Source: Larus michahellis
Taxonomy: Eukaryota; Chordata; Aves; Charadriiformes; Laridae
Assembly (NCBI RefSeq): GCF_964199755.1
Contig: NC_133900.1
Span: forward strand, 75,438,727-75,502,726
Direction: 5' to 3'
DNA: 64,000 nucleotides
In this document: positions 37,001 through 47,554 of the stretch, one piece after another
How positions within the stretch are numbered: position 1 is the first letter of the stretch
How the letters are laid out: every line of letters starts with the position of its first letter
The notes under the pieces: generated by a model
The model's input: only the letters and a program-made list of their open reading frames with translations
Databases searched by the model: none
Told to the model about the DNA's origin: nothing
Translations under genes and position numbers: made by a program

Positions 37001-38040
37001 AAATGCATGAGGGCTGAATTTCAAGGATAGAAATTAAAAATTATGTGAAACATTACACAGAATCTCATGTTTTTTGCTGGGTTGGTGCCTGTATTACTAA
37101 AAAGTGTCACTCTGGTATTGATTTGCAATACATCAATGTAAAAACAGGTCATGGCTGGTGTGCCAGAGCCCACAACAGCATTCTCAATCCTTGTTCTGAC
37201 TCATGTGAGCTTGGGGTTTCATCTCAATCTCCCACCATAAACCTTCAGTGAGGCTGTTGCAGAGGTTTAGCTTTATCCCCAGTAAAGATACACCATCACA
37301 GCTTTCCCTCGTACACATCATCTGCAGCAGCTAACAATTCTAGCTGCTAGAGCTCTAAACCAAGGTTGTTAATGAAACTAGGGCCCAGACTGTCTGAAGT
37401 GTCTGGCCTGATGTTGCACTATGTCATAAGAGTATAAGGGACATGACAAAGCCAGGCTCAGAGAAATACCTGTCAATGGTATATTGGCCAATGCCAATAC
37501 CTGTGGATAACAATAATCTCACTGGGCATTTCCTCCCCTGGCTCCTCCACGCAATCTCTTGTAGGAGGACAGACAGTGCAGAAACACTGGTGTAGACTTC
37601 ACTATGGTGAGAAGGCGCAAACAAGAAGCTTCCTTTGCATCCAAACAGTGACGGAAACCCATCAACGAGACAACACTCTTTTTAAGAGGGTTGAAGAGGG
37701 AGAGAATTAAGGTGTACACTCATGTATTTAAGTACAGACCTTATTCATTTAGGAATTCAGTCTGTAGAAGACCCTTCTTCTTAGGAAGAACCTTGCAAAG
37801 TGAATAATGAAAGTTCCCACTCTAAATTAAAAAAACGATAGCAGCATAAGGCCTGCTGGTTGGTCATCACTTTAAGGACAGCTATCATGGTAGACGTGCA
37901 GGTGAAGGTAGAAGACACACGGTCAGGCCGTGAAGGGAGAGAGCAGACTGAAGGCTGCTGCTTGGACTTTCTTTGGGGCGCTCACGCAAATCCGAGTGAT
38001 CGCAGCTGCCCTGAAGGACTCGCATAGAAATTTAGATCTA
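31071..38040. other. AT-rich intergenic DNA, no gene recognised
   Basis: Seven kilobases of mostly AT-rich sequence without a splice-bounded coding segment, RNA gene or recognisable LINE. All open frames are short and start and stop at random. A segment near 34260-34330 has a vaguely SINE-like wording but I could not support it. Confidence 0.6.
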
Positions 38041-38830
38041 ATTGGGTGCAAAAAAACTGAGCAAAAAGCACCAACAAGGTGAAGCGGGAGCAGGGTCATC
38101 TCCCCAAGTGCTGCGAGAGGCTGAAGGAGGGGGCAGGTTTCTCCGCAGCAGGAAGTGGCAGGAGCCGGGCTTCCCACACCAGAGATCTGCACCCCACGTC
38201 CCGGGGAAGGGGGTTCCTCTGTGCAAGGGGGGGCTCCACAGGTCTCTCAGACAAAACCCCCATTTCCTCGAAAATGGCCCGGTTTCCCGGGGTGGGCGGG
38301 CTGCCGTGCCAAGTCGAGGTGGTGGGGTTAATTTATGACCAGGGATGGGGGCAAAGAAAATCGCGCACGGAAGGGAAGGGCACGGGGGAGCTGCATCTGC
38401 GGGGGGGTGGAAGCCAAGTCGCCCCTCTTCGGCCCACGGTCAACCCGCAAACCCTAGGGAGAGCCCGCTAGTCCCTGCCGGGCTGCAACCGGGCCTCCGG
38501 GGAGAAGCTCCTCGCCTCTGCCTGCCAGGGCCGAGGAGATGGGCAGAGTTTAAGAGGGGTGGTGGTGTCTCTGCCCTGTCCCCCCCCGGGCAACGAGGAG
38601 CCGGGCAGGCGACACTGCGCACTCCCGTCCCCAGGGCACTGCTCCCATCCCCAGCGTGGCGGTCGCCGGCCCCGGCCCTTAATGAGATTCTTTGAAATCC
38701 TCCCCCGCCACCCCAAAAAAACACCAAAAATAAATAAAGCGAGTTTTAATGTTACACCCCTATCTTTGGAGGAGCGCGGTTTTCTTGCGGCGGCGACGTC
38801 GCTTGTTAAACAATCAGCGGCTGAGCCCCT
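38040..38830. other. GC-rich patch at the edge of the GSX2 domain
   Basis: GC content and CpG frequency rise clearly here compared with the preceding 7 kb (G-runs at 38400-38408, C-runs at 38580-38587). Several open frames result from the composition; none resembles a protein I know. It could be a weak CpG island or an upstream regulatory patch of GSX2. Confidence 0.4.
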
Positions 38831-39269
38831 GAAAAGGGAGGCATTGCACCCTTCTTGCTGAATGCGCTTCTTAGTGCATATAACGCCAAGGGCCTTTTGA
38901 TGTCTCACAATGCGCGTTACGCCCCAAGATTGTCTCTTTGGACAGATCTACAACGCTTGGCTTCATGTTTGGAAGTTAAATGGACAGCGAGGTTGTTGAA
39001 ACTCCCACGCTTTAAGCCAGCGGAGACACTCGGTACATTCGCCTGTTCCTTTCCAGGAGTGAAAGAGGCAGGGGTGGAGGGAAGGGGCTGCTGGTTTAAT
39101 CCGTCCTCCGAGGCAAAAGAGGCGGGGGGGGAAGCTGCCCAGCCCAAACTTTTCCTCTCTTTTCTTTTCTTTGCTTTTCTTTGGCAGCCTTAAAATAAGA
39201 GCTATGTGCAAAGCGTGCGCCCTGCGTAGGTAGCTTGTGTCTCGAAGGCGCTGGCAATGTTGCTGCTCC

Positions 39270-39800
39270 ATGAAATCAAAATTTATGATTATTCAAATGT
39301 TGGGGACTGTGAAAAGAGAGGAAGAAAGAGAGAAAATTAATATTGCAGCTGTTCTTCTGATTAATGAGAGATAATTGCTCATGAAAAGTCACCCCTGTGG
39401 CATTTTGTTGTCTCCTGGATCTTTGTTCTTTTCCACTATTATTGAGGACTTTCTTGAAGACTAAGCGGTTCTTTTCAATTTTTGGTATTCAGAAAGTGTT
39501 GCTTGGTTACAGATAATGGAGAAATCTCGGGCTATATTGGGTAAGATGTGCCACAGACAGCAATATCACAATGCCACTTTCAGAAAAGGATGGATACAAG
39601 TTAACGATGCGCTTTCAATAAAACATTAATAGACTTGTTCACGCTTTTATAATGACCCCCTTAATGGGAGCTGGGGGCAAGTCCTGTCTTTTGCTTGCCT
39701 TCACTTCACAAAACCCTGCTTCGAGATCGCCGATCGCTTTGGAAACTAATAGGAAATCAATGTTAGATTAGCGAATAAATGCGATTACAGGGCAGGAGCC
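39270..39800. promoter_or_regulatory. candidate conserved non-coding element(s) upstream of GSX2
   Basis: Two AT-rich, low-CpG stretches within a GC-rich domain, with AAATTTATGATTATTC, AAAATTAATATTGCAGC, CTGATTAATGAGAG and ATAATTGCTCATGAAAAG in the first, and TTCAATAAAACATTAATAG plus ATTAGCGAATAAATGCG in the second. There are no repeats and no ORFs. The motif texture fits a homeodomain/POU/SOX-bound enhancer. Support is by pattern only. Confidence 0.35.
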
Positions 39801-39937
39801 CGCGGCCCCTTGCTTTACCCACACAGGGCTTTATTTTGAGGGGGGCTTTCCCTCCTGGGGACTGAGCCAGCCCGGGGCTCGTCCTGCCCAGACCCACCGC
39901 ATCTCACCCCGCCGGGATGTTTGCCGCTCTGCAGAGG

Positions 39938-40024
39938 GTGGTTTGGGTTTTTTTTGGTTGTTACTTTTTGGTTTTTTGTTTTTTTGGGGTTTTTTTTGTT
40001 TGGGTTTTTTTTTTTTTTTTTTTG
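39938..40024. repeat. T/G-rich low-complexity tract
   Basis: A long run of T with interspersed GGG/GG groups ending in T20-plus. It separates the AT-rich candidate element from the next GC-rich patch. Confidence 0.9.
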
Positions 40025-40429
40025 CTGGTCGTGTCCCCTCGTTCCCTGCGGCACTTTCCACGGAGGCAGCTCCTTCCGTGAACTCGGCCGAGATGCTTTC
40101 TTCGGGCGGGCACGGCTTTTTCTTCTGCCGGGAGCTGCGGGGGTTGGGGGAGGGAAGGGAAAGGGTTGCTTTTGTCATTTAAGCCGTGAATCTCTTCTAC
40201 ATAAAGGTGTTAGAGACATCTGGAAGAAAAGAGGGACCAGCACCCAGTCCTGCGCTCGGCGGACCAGGGGAGCGGCTCTGATGTTCTTTTTGAACTGCTC
40301 CACTTTCAAAAGGGGGCAATTTCGTTACATTCTCATTTGTTACACTGTCTTGAACTAAAGGCAGACAAAGCTATACTCTGTCACCCCGAGCAGAATGAAG
40401 GGAATCAAAGGATTTTCCCTTAAAAGGAC

Positions 40430-40650
40430 TAATTTTCTCCTTGAATTATGAAAGTAATGGCTAGGTAACAGCCTGTGCTCTGTACCCAACTGCTTAATAC
40501 CTTCTAAATCCTTCCACGTGGCTCTCCCAGTCGTAGCAATTAGAGCTCATTATAGGCTCATAAGAGCTCTCATTTCGGGGATTACTTAATGGACAATGAA
40601 ATTTTATCGGACAGAATTATTGAAAAATAAAATTGTAACGAGGCCGATGT
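40430..40650. promoter_or_regulatory. candidate conserved non-coding element upstream of GSX2
   Basis: Contains TTGAATTATGAAAGTAATGG, TAGAGCTCATTATAGG, a TAAGAGCTCTCATTTCG near-repeat, and GAAATTTTATCGG followed by ATTATTG. Dense homeodomain-type sites with no repeat or coding evidence. Inference only. Confidence 0.3.
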
Positions 40651-41324
40651 GATGTGGGCGCACGCCTTACATCATTCCGCCTGGTTTGGGATATCTTTGC
40701 TTTCAAATGACTTCTTTTCTTGCTCTGGCTTTCAGGGGTGGGTTTTGCTTTGTGAATTTTTTTTTCCTCCTCTCTTTTATCACTGCGCTTGGTTTATTAT
40801 TACAATTACAAATTGCAATTTTGATCCGACTCTTGCTCTGTCTGCCTTCCCTTACGACAGCCCCCTCCCCAGATCCACCCTATCACTGCAGACAGTTTTT
40901 TCCCCTGAGACCGATGATGGGGTTGTTTCCTTTTTCAATATAGCCCCTCGTAAAGGAAAATAAAATAAAAAGAAAGAAAACGCAGAGATTAACTCAAATT
41001 TCCGCCAGATTAACTGTGTTTTAAACGGGGAGAGCAAGGCAAAATCCCGTGCCTGGGCACTATGACCGTGACTGAAATCTCACCGGAGCTCAGGAGGCAG
41101 AGGTCCCCCGGCGGATGGGGGGACACACCGTCGCATCCCGGGGCCCACGGTCCCCAGCGCCCCGGCGGCGGGGCGGGCAACGCTCCTGGGCCCCGCCGCT
41201 GCCCGGGGCTCCGGGGCCTCGGCTGAGCCCTCGGCAACAGTTTGGGGGGGAAAAAAAGTAGGTGAGGTGGGAGCCGACCCGCCTAAACCTCGCGAGTCCC
41301 TAATTGTTGTCACAAGACGCGGGA

Positions 41325-41480
41325 TTAGCGCATTGCTGGAATAGCTGTCTGTTTACACTTCGGAGCCCCGCCGGCCGGTAAACACTTTCTAATTGAATTC
41401 TAATCACATTCAAATAGCTCCATAACCAGCCTCAGCTGCAATTCATAAAACTTTAATTGCCATCCATAAATCCTCAGATC
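41325..41480. promoter_or_regulatory. candidate conserved non-coding element upstream of GSX2
   Basis: Between two GC-rich patches. Includes CTAATTGAATTCTAATCAC, CTCAGCTGCAATTCATAAAA and CTTTAATTGCCATCCATAAA: repeated TAATTG/ATTAG homeodomain cores and a CAGCTG E-box within about 100 bp. Compact, non-repetitive, non-coding. Confidence 0.35.
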
Positions 41481-42972
41481 GCCGAGTGCGGAGTGTCCCT
41501 AAAAACACTGGTGCATCGTGCCCGCTCAGGCCCGTCGGGGACAGGCGAGCAGGGCTGGGGTCGAGCCGGCCCCCGCTGGTGGGTGGGGAACAGGTTGGGG
41601 CTGAGGACGGGACAGCAGGACGAGACCTGGCTCCTCTCTTAACAAGGCTGGAGTTGCACCGTTGATCCTCGTTGGTCCCAGGGGCGAGAGGAAATGCCCC
41701 TTCCATCAGAAGGCGGGCGGCGATTTTACTTTCCTGGTTTTAAACAGCAGGAGAGTGGGTGTGCGGGAGGGCTGGTAGGATGTCCGCGTCCCGGTCTGGC
41801 CCTTGTGAGCGATAACCGTCTCTAAACACGTTAAGGCTATTGACTGACTCCCCAGCCTCTGCTCAGCCCCCGGTAATCAGGCGTAGTCTGTGTTTTCTGC
41901 TTTAGAGCACAATTGTCGCTTCCCTTTCCCCAGTCAAGTGGGATGGGATCCGTAGTCGGTTTTAGACGCCGCTTCGCATCTGCCAAACGAGAACGCGATC
42001 GCCCTTCTCTTAACGATAAGTCTCTTCTTAAACTCCCATAAAACAGGTCATTGGAAAATCGCGTAATATGCTGCGAAAACCTTGGCTTTTTAATGCAGTC
42101 TGAAATGCTCCGGAGCCACCGACCGTATTTAGCTGTTTATCCAATTTTACTTTGAATGATTGCTTCAGCAAACTTGGTGGAGATCAAAGAATCCCCCCCC
42201 TGACATGTTCGCCTTTCATTAGCGCTGGGCGCTGCGGTCCTGAAGCGGTCGGGGAAGTTCACTTGGAAGTTTTCCGTTTCGATACCGTTGGGCTGAGAAG
42301 TGTCCAGCTATTTGAAGGCTTTGTCCGTTGGAGTAATTGCCAATTTGGCAAAATTCACTGGGGTTGAAAAGGGAGGGGAGGGGGGAGCAAAAAAAAAGAT
42401 AGAAAAACCAAGTCACCCGACATGCGTATGTGCGCACAAACACACGCACACGCGCGATCCCTAATTTTATATCTATGTCTCTATCTGTGACCCTGGCTCC
42501 TCTGGTGAGGAAAGGAGCCTCCTGAAGGAGTCCTGGACCATCCCGTGGAAAGGTGTCTCTGTGGGAGTCACGGCCCCTTGGATGATGTTTTACCCGGGGG
42601 AACGGGGTTCGCCATTGACCCACTTGTTTCAGCGCATCACCTGCTCCCCTCTCTTTTTCCCTCCCTGCGGGGAAAGGAGCGAATTCCTCGGGGAAAACCC
42701 CCAACCAGAAACCCCCTCCGACTGATTTTAAGACACCCTCCCCGGGTACGTTGACAGGGGGATGTGCCTGCTCAGCCCGGGACAGCCGCCCCCTCCCCGG
42801 CTTCCCCGCTCCTATAATTTATCTGGGGCGGAGGCGAAGGACTGAAGTCATCGGGCAGCGAGCGAGCACGCACATTTTGGGGGCCCCCCCGCTTTGCTTC
42901 CCCCCCCCCCGGCAGCCTCTCCTGCCGTCCTGGGAAGCCGGGGAGATTTAGATCTGCGAGGCTTTCAGCCAT

Positions 42973-42998
42973 CACGTGTTTAAATAGTTGATATAAAA
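42973..42998 (+). promoter_or_regulatory. GSX2: GSX2 core promoter: TATA box with upstream CACGTG E-box
   Basis: A CACGTG palindrome (42973-42978) is followed by GATATAAAACC (TATA at about 42990-42998), 180 bp before the GSX2 start codon. A start site near 43020 would give a 5' UTR of about 155 nt. The spacing and the lack of another TATA in the island make it the best core-promoter candidate. Confidence 0.6.
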
Positions 42999-43175
42999 CC
43001 CCGGCGCAGGGGATCCAGGCGGGGGGACTTTAAGACCAGCCCTCTCCAGGGACCCTTTTGTTCAGCTCTCAAACATAAGCACCTTCTCGCCTCGCCAGGA
43101 CTTCAGTGGCAACTTGGCCAAGCAGGAAAAACCCGACTTTGGGACAGCCGCCCCCGGCTTCGGCAGCCCTCCGAA

Positions 43176-43671
43176 ATGTCCCGCTCTTTCTATGTCGACT
43201 CCTTAATCATCAAAGACTCCTCGAGGCCGGCTCCCTCCCTGCCTGAGCATCACCACGGCCAGGACTTCTTCATCCCTCTCAGCATGCCTTCCCCCCTCGT
43301 CATGTCGGTGTCGGGCCCGGGCTGCCCGTCCCGTAAGAGCGGTTCTTTCTGCGTCTGCCCGCTCTGTGTCACCTCGCACCTCCACTCCTCCCGCGGCGGC
43401 GGCGCTGGCGGCGGCGGCGGCGGTGGCGGCGGGGCCATCCCCTTACTCAAGAGCCAGTTCCCCGCCGCCGCCGGCGAGGCCCAGTGTTGCCCGCGGGCCG
43501 GACACCCTCACCCCACTCCGCAGCACCCGCCGCCCGCCGCCTCCGTCCCCGCCGCTGCTGCCGCCGCCGCCGCCGCCGCCGCCCTGGGGCACCCGGCGCA
43601 TCACCCCCCTGCCTGCGCCGCCACCGCCTACAGCGTCAGCGACCACCGGAGGTTTCACTGCCTCGGCATGG
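43176..43671 (+). CDS. GSX2: GSX2 coding exon 1
   Basis: 496 nt: residues 1-165 and the first base of codon 166. It starts at the first ATG of the conserved GSX N-terminus (purine at -3) and ends GGC ATG G|GTAGGAG, after RRFHCLGM, the same junction position I know from mammalian GSX2. Strong GCC/GGC codon bias and low-complexity Gly and Ala tracts. Confidence 0.95.
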
Positions 43672-44168
43672 GTAGGAGCCGGGGAAAGGGGGGGGAGGCA
43701 GAGGGAGATGGGGTCCCCCCGAGGGTGCCCCGGGGCGGAAAGCTGCGGGAGAATGTCTTTTTTTCTCCCTCTTTTTTTCCTTCCCTTTCCTTCGTCCCAC
43801 TGAAGTTCTTGCTTCTCTCCCGTCCAGGAGGGTCCGATTCCAGCCAAATTCAAAACGGGAAAAGGATGAGGACAGCTTTCACCAGCACCCAGCTTTTGGA
43901 GCTGGAGAGGGAATTCTCCTCCAACATGTACCTGTCCCGGCTGCGGAGGATCGAGATAGCCACCTACCTCAACCTCTCCGAGAAGCAAGTGAAAATCTGG
44001 TTCCAAAACAGGAGGGTGAAGCACAAGAAAGAAGGCAAAGGCGCCCAGCGAAACTCTCATGGGGGCTGCAAGTGCAGCACCAGCCAGGGGCATTACCCCA
44101 GGTCGGAGGACGAAGAGTCTCTATCCCCCTCATCGGCTACCGAGGATAAAGAGATCTCCCCGTTATGA
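43176..44168 (+). CDS. GSX2: GSX2 (GSH2), GS homeobox 2 transcription factor (two coding exons)
   Basis: The spliced CDS is join(43176..43671, 43828..44168): 837 nt, 278 aa. The N-terminus [14 protein letters not shown] is the GSX signature. Next come the [17 protein letters not shown] motif (about 57-73), a Gly-rich run (74-86), a His/Pro-rich region, an 11-Ala tract (126-136), and the homeodomain at 176-235 with R5, WFQNRR (Q50, N51) and KHKKEGK. The C-terminus is acidic and ends DKEISPL. GSX2 specifies lateral ganglionic eminence and olfactory/striatal progenitors and acts in hindbrain and spinal cord. Its homeodomain recognises TAATTA-type sites. At 278 aa it is somewhat shorter than the human protein (about 304 aa), the difference lying in the Gly/His/Ala low-complexity regions. 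It is divergent to CHIC2, as in other vertebrates. GSX1 is excluded by the N-terminus and the neighbour. Unspliced, the frame stays open for 330 codons (see findings). Confidence 0.97.
   Translation: MSRSFYVDSLIIKDSSRPAPSLPEHHHGQDFFIPLSMPSPLVMSVSGPGCPSRKSGSFCVCPLCVTSHLHSSRGGGAGGGGGGGGGAIPLLKSQFPAAAGEAQCCPRAGHPHPTPQHPPPAASVPAAAAAAAAAAALGHPAHHPPACAATAYSVSDHRRFHCLGMGRSRGKGGEAEGDGVPPRVPRGGKLRENVFFSPSFFPSLSFVPLKFLLLSRPGGSDSSQIQNGKRMRTAFTSTQLLELEREFSSNMYLSRLRRIEIATYLNLSEKQVKIWFQNRRVKHKKEGKGAQRNSHGGCKCSTSQGHYPRSEDEESLSPSSATEDKEISPL
43828..44168 (+). CDS. GSX2: GSX2 coding exon 2 (homeodomain)
   Basis: 341 nt. The acceptor is TCTCCCGTCCAG. It completes a GGA glycine codon, then [10 protein letters not shown], the complete 60-residue homeodomain and the C-terminal tail to TGA at 44166-44168. 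Helix 3 reads [18 protein letters not shown], essentially the invariant GSX/Hox-like recognition helix. Confidence 0.97.
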
Positions 44169-44905
44169 GCCCCGTCCCGGAGCACCGGGGCCCGGTCGGG
44201 AGCGGGGCGGCGGGAGGGCGGCTCACCTGGCCCCGCTGCCCCAGGGACAGCAGCCCGCTGACCGGGAACGGGCTGTCCCTCGCCAGCCGGGAGCTTCATT
44301 TTCATCCCTTCGCAGTGATAGAAAGAGATATATGAATATATTTTTTTTGGAATGTAAATGTTCTAGTCGTGAGAGTTCCAACTAAAACGTTATTTATGTA
44401 ACCCCGGGAGCGGGCACCTGCTCTTCCTAACATGTAACACGGGGCTGGACTCGCACGGTGCCTCCCCCCGCCTCCTCCCCAGGCAGTTTAAAGGAAAAGA
44501 AAAAACCAACCACCGTATTTGGAACCGACAGACGAGACATTAAAAAAAATGAAAAACAAACAAAAACCTGTAGGAGCTGCGAACCTCCTGGACGGACTCT
44601 AAAAAAACAAGGAAAGAAAGATCGGTCGCTTGGGTTTTGGGGACAGCGGTTTGTTTGTGAATAGTTTTATATAAAATTTATATTTATATTTATTTAAATA
44701 AATGAGATCAGACGAGAATTTAATTTTTTTCTTCTCTCCCCCTTCCCAAACCTCCCCCCCGCGCCCGGTGCCAGCCTAGTCCAAGCAGCGAAGGTGGGCT
44801 GGCTGGGGCAGGGTGCGTTTCTTCGCCATCCTTTGTACGGTGAAAGCAGTGGTGTATATGTGTCAGACCTCCGTAAAGACTAGAAATAAATGCCATCGGC
44901 TACTA
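44169..44905 (+). other. GSX2: GSX2 3' UTR with two candidate poly(A) signals
   Basis: AATAAA occurs at 44697-44702 (after a TTTATATTTATATTTATTT run) and at 44885-44890. A T-rich element follows the first at about 44720. Either could end the transcript; I favour the first. The end coordinate given here is an upper estimate. Confidence 0.55.
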
Positions 44906-47550
44906 ACCCGACGATGTTTTCTGCTCCCCTGCGACTCGGGCCGGCTGGGGCGCGGGGGGGCGGAGGAGGGTGGGGGGATCCCGCTCCGGCCGAGCGGAAT
45001 GCAAATGAAGCCGCTTTTCTGAGCCCCAGAAGCTTTGTGTTATTTTCCAGCCCCGGCCGCGGCTGACAGCTTTCTCCCGTCTGCTCGCCCGGTGGCAACC
45101 GCGACGGGGACACCCGGCTGCCGCTGGCCCGGGGCCGCCGTTCCGGGGCCAAATCCGCCTTGGGCTGTGCGTCCTGAGCTCCTTGCAGGGGGAGTGGGAT
45201 GGAGCTGGAGCCGGTCAGTCCCAAATGAGCCTTTTTGTAACTTTTTTTCCTAGTTCCTGTGGTCCTAGCAGACAGCATCTGAGCGGATCAGAAGTGCCGC
45301 TTGCACAGTGTGTTATTCCCCACTCACACCTTTTCCTTGGGTGGGTTTCCCACTAACCCTACCTGCACTTTTGACTTCAGCCTCCAAAACTATTGCAAAA
45401 CCTTTTAGGTAAATAATTCCCCGAGCAATCCCTACATTTCTCGTGTGTGATCCCTAACCTCAGAGCTCAGGCTTGGAGGTATGTCTCCAATTTCACTTGC
45501 CTGCTCTGCTTCTAATCAGAAAACAAGTAATAAGCCTGCTTGGGGTTCCTGTTGCGAAGTGAATGACCCGAGCGCCCTGGGTGCTGGAGAGAGCTGCGGC
45601 CGCAGCACAGCGAACACTCTCACTGCTTCTCATCTTAGAGAAGAGATCAGGGGCATGGGCAGGTCTGGGGTAGGGTGGAGGGGGCCTGGTGTGGGCACAG
45701 CCCCACAGCCTGGATGAGCTGCAAGGGCTTTGGGGTGGAGGCAGTGCCCAGCACACCTGCGGTGTGACAGGACGGGGGAGGAATGGCAGGACCCAAGTTT
45801 CTAGCCTGGAGTTGGAAAACAAATAGAAAATCTCACGCTTCTGTTTCACAACCATCTCACTGCCTCAGCTGAGGGCCTGTACAGAGGCCAGCAGCCCCAC
45901 ATCCCAGCTGGGCGAGTTGGGGATATTGGCAGTGCCCTCATTTGCCAGGCTGGGGAGACTAGAGGGCCAAAGTCTTGTGAGCCTTGTGACTTCCTTCCAG
46001 GACACCTCATGGAGTGCCTGGCTGAGGGGACTGTCTCCTCTTGCCCTCAAATCTGCTGAGGTGGGCTCTGGAAACTGTTGTTTCTCTGCTCCAATTCCTG
46101 TGTCTCGCTTGCTCCTGTATCCCACCAGGTCTTTTCCAACCCAGAAGCTCTGCGAGGAGACTTTAGCACCACAGAAGGTCCTGCCCACCTTCTCAGCAGT
46201 GTCATCCCCTTACAGGAGGGAAGCAACAGGCCTGCAGCAGCCTGGGAAGGCAAAGCTGTGCTGGGGGAGAAAAAGCATCGCGCTCTTTCAAATCTAATCT
46301 GGGTGACAATGCAGAACTCAAAGATATTTTGACTCTGCAAAGATATTTCTTGGTGCAACTCTGTGGAAATATGCAGCTCGGTGAATAAATGGGTATTTCC
46401 CTCTGCTTCTAGAATTCACCTCATCCAGAGATACATGAGAAAGGATTTCTTCACTGCAGTATTTAACAATTTCTTGAAAATGAAAGGAAAATGAAATTAG
46501 TTGCTGTTTCTTGTAGTAATCAATGTTTGCATGTATCTTTCAAGGGCTGAAAGGAAGTAGTGACATCGCATGCAAGCTATGCTGTCAAGACAGTTGTTGT
46601 CATCATCAGATTTCTCTTTATTACAAACTAAATGTTTCATGTTAGAAATTTTGGAAAAGAGAAACGATGTGATAGCTTGCCCCAGCATAGCTGAGAAGGT
46701 TGGCACAACACTCAACCTGAACCTAGCACTGGTGAGTCCAACCCAGTGTGACAGGAGCGCTGCTGGGAGTTGTAGGTACCCTTACTTGCAGTGAACGTTT
46801 TGTAGGGTTGCGAAGTCCAGCATTCAACAGTTAGGAAAAAAAAAATTATATTTTCCTAGGTAAATTTAATTCATTCACCTTGTGTCCTGACATTATAATG
46901 TGTTGGTTGGGGTTTTTTTCCTTCTTCTTTGTATTCTTTTTTTTTTTTCTCTCCCACAAAGTGCACAAAGTGCAGTTTTTCCCCCACACTCATTCAGTGC
47001 GCAAGACAGGCAGCGTTCAGCTCTCTATTTAATATTCCTCGTATCATTGGTTTTCTAAGGAAATAAGGATTATGCAGTTGCTCTACTTATCTGCCTGCCA
47101 CTTACTCCCATCCCCTCATAACTCCTAAACCTTGTGATCGATGCCAACCAGCTGGCTGACATGATAGCTCTGCGAGGGTCTCCAAGATGTCGAGTTCCTA
47201 AGAGTTCTGCAGAGCTCAGGAGCGGGCTGGGGTGGAGGGGGGGCAAACCCGGGAGAGACCTCAGCTGCCACCATCCAGACTGTCAGGAATCGGGTAACCC
47301 GTAACTGGGGGGCAGCGGGATGTCTTTTGCCCAACAGCCCGCTGGAAGAGGATGTCTACGGGGGGAACGAGATGGTCTCACAGAGGCAGAGGGTTTGGTC
47401 AGCCACAGGGCTGTGAGCAGAAGCTATAGAGGAGGCTGAAGGGCCTGGGGGACACGGGACAGCACCCAAGAGAACAGCTTTTTCCTTTCACCATTCAGCG
47501 TGAGCCCAAGCAGTATTTGTTGCAAATGCAGTGAGTAAGAAACAAATGGT
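44906..47550. other. GSX2 3' flank, no gene recognised
   Basis: The CpG-rich tail of the island persists to about 45240, followed by ordinary mixed-composition DNA. Several open frames of 70-130 codons on both strands overlap each other and lack any recognisable domain or splice partner. T-rich tracts occur at about 46910-46955. Confidence 0.5.
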
Positions 47551-47554
47551 ACCC

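Larger units (their letters stand above)
42690..45240 (+). promoter_or_regulatory. GSX2: CpG island spanning GSX2
   Basis: GC- and CpG-rich DNA covers the GSX2 promoter, both exons, the intron and part of the 3' flank. Broad islands of this kind are typical of Polycomb-regulated homeobox genes; that chromatin state is inferred from family knowledge, not seen here. Confidence 0.75.

Noticed and set aside
39815..40182. Lys- or Phe-rich frames on opposite strands (KKKKKPNKKNPKK, FFFLGFFFF)
   Set aside because: They are translations of the T/G-rich low-complexity tract at 39938-40024.
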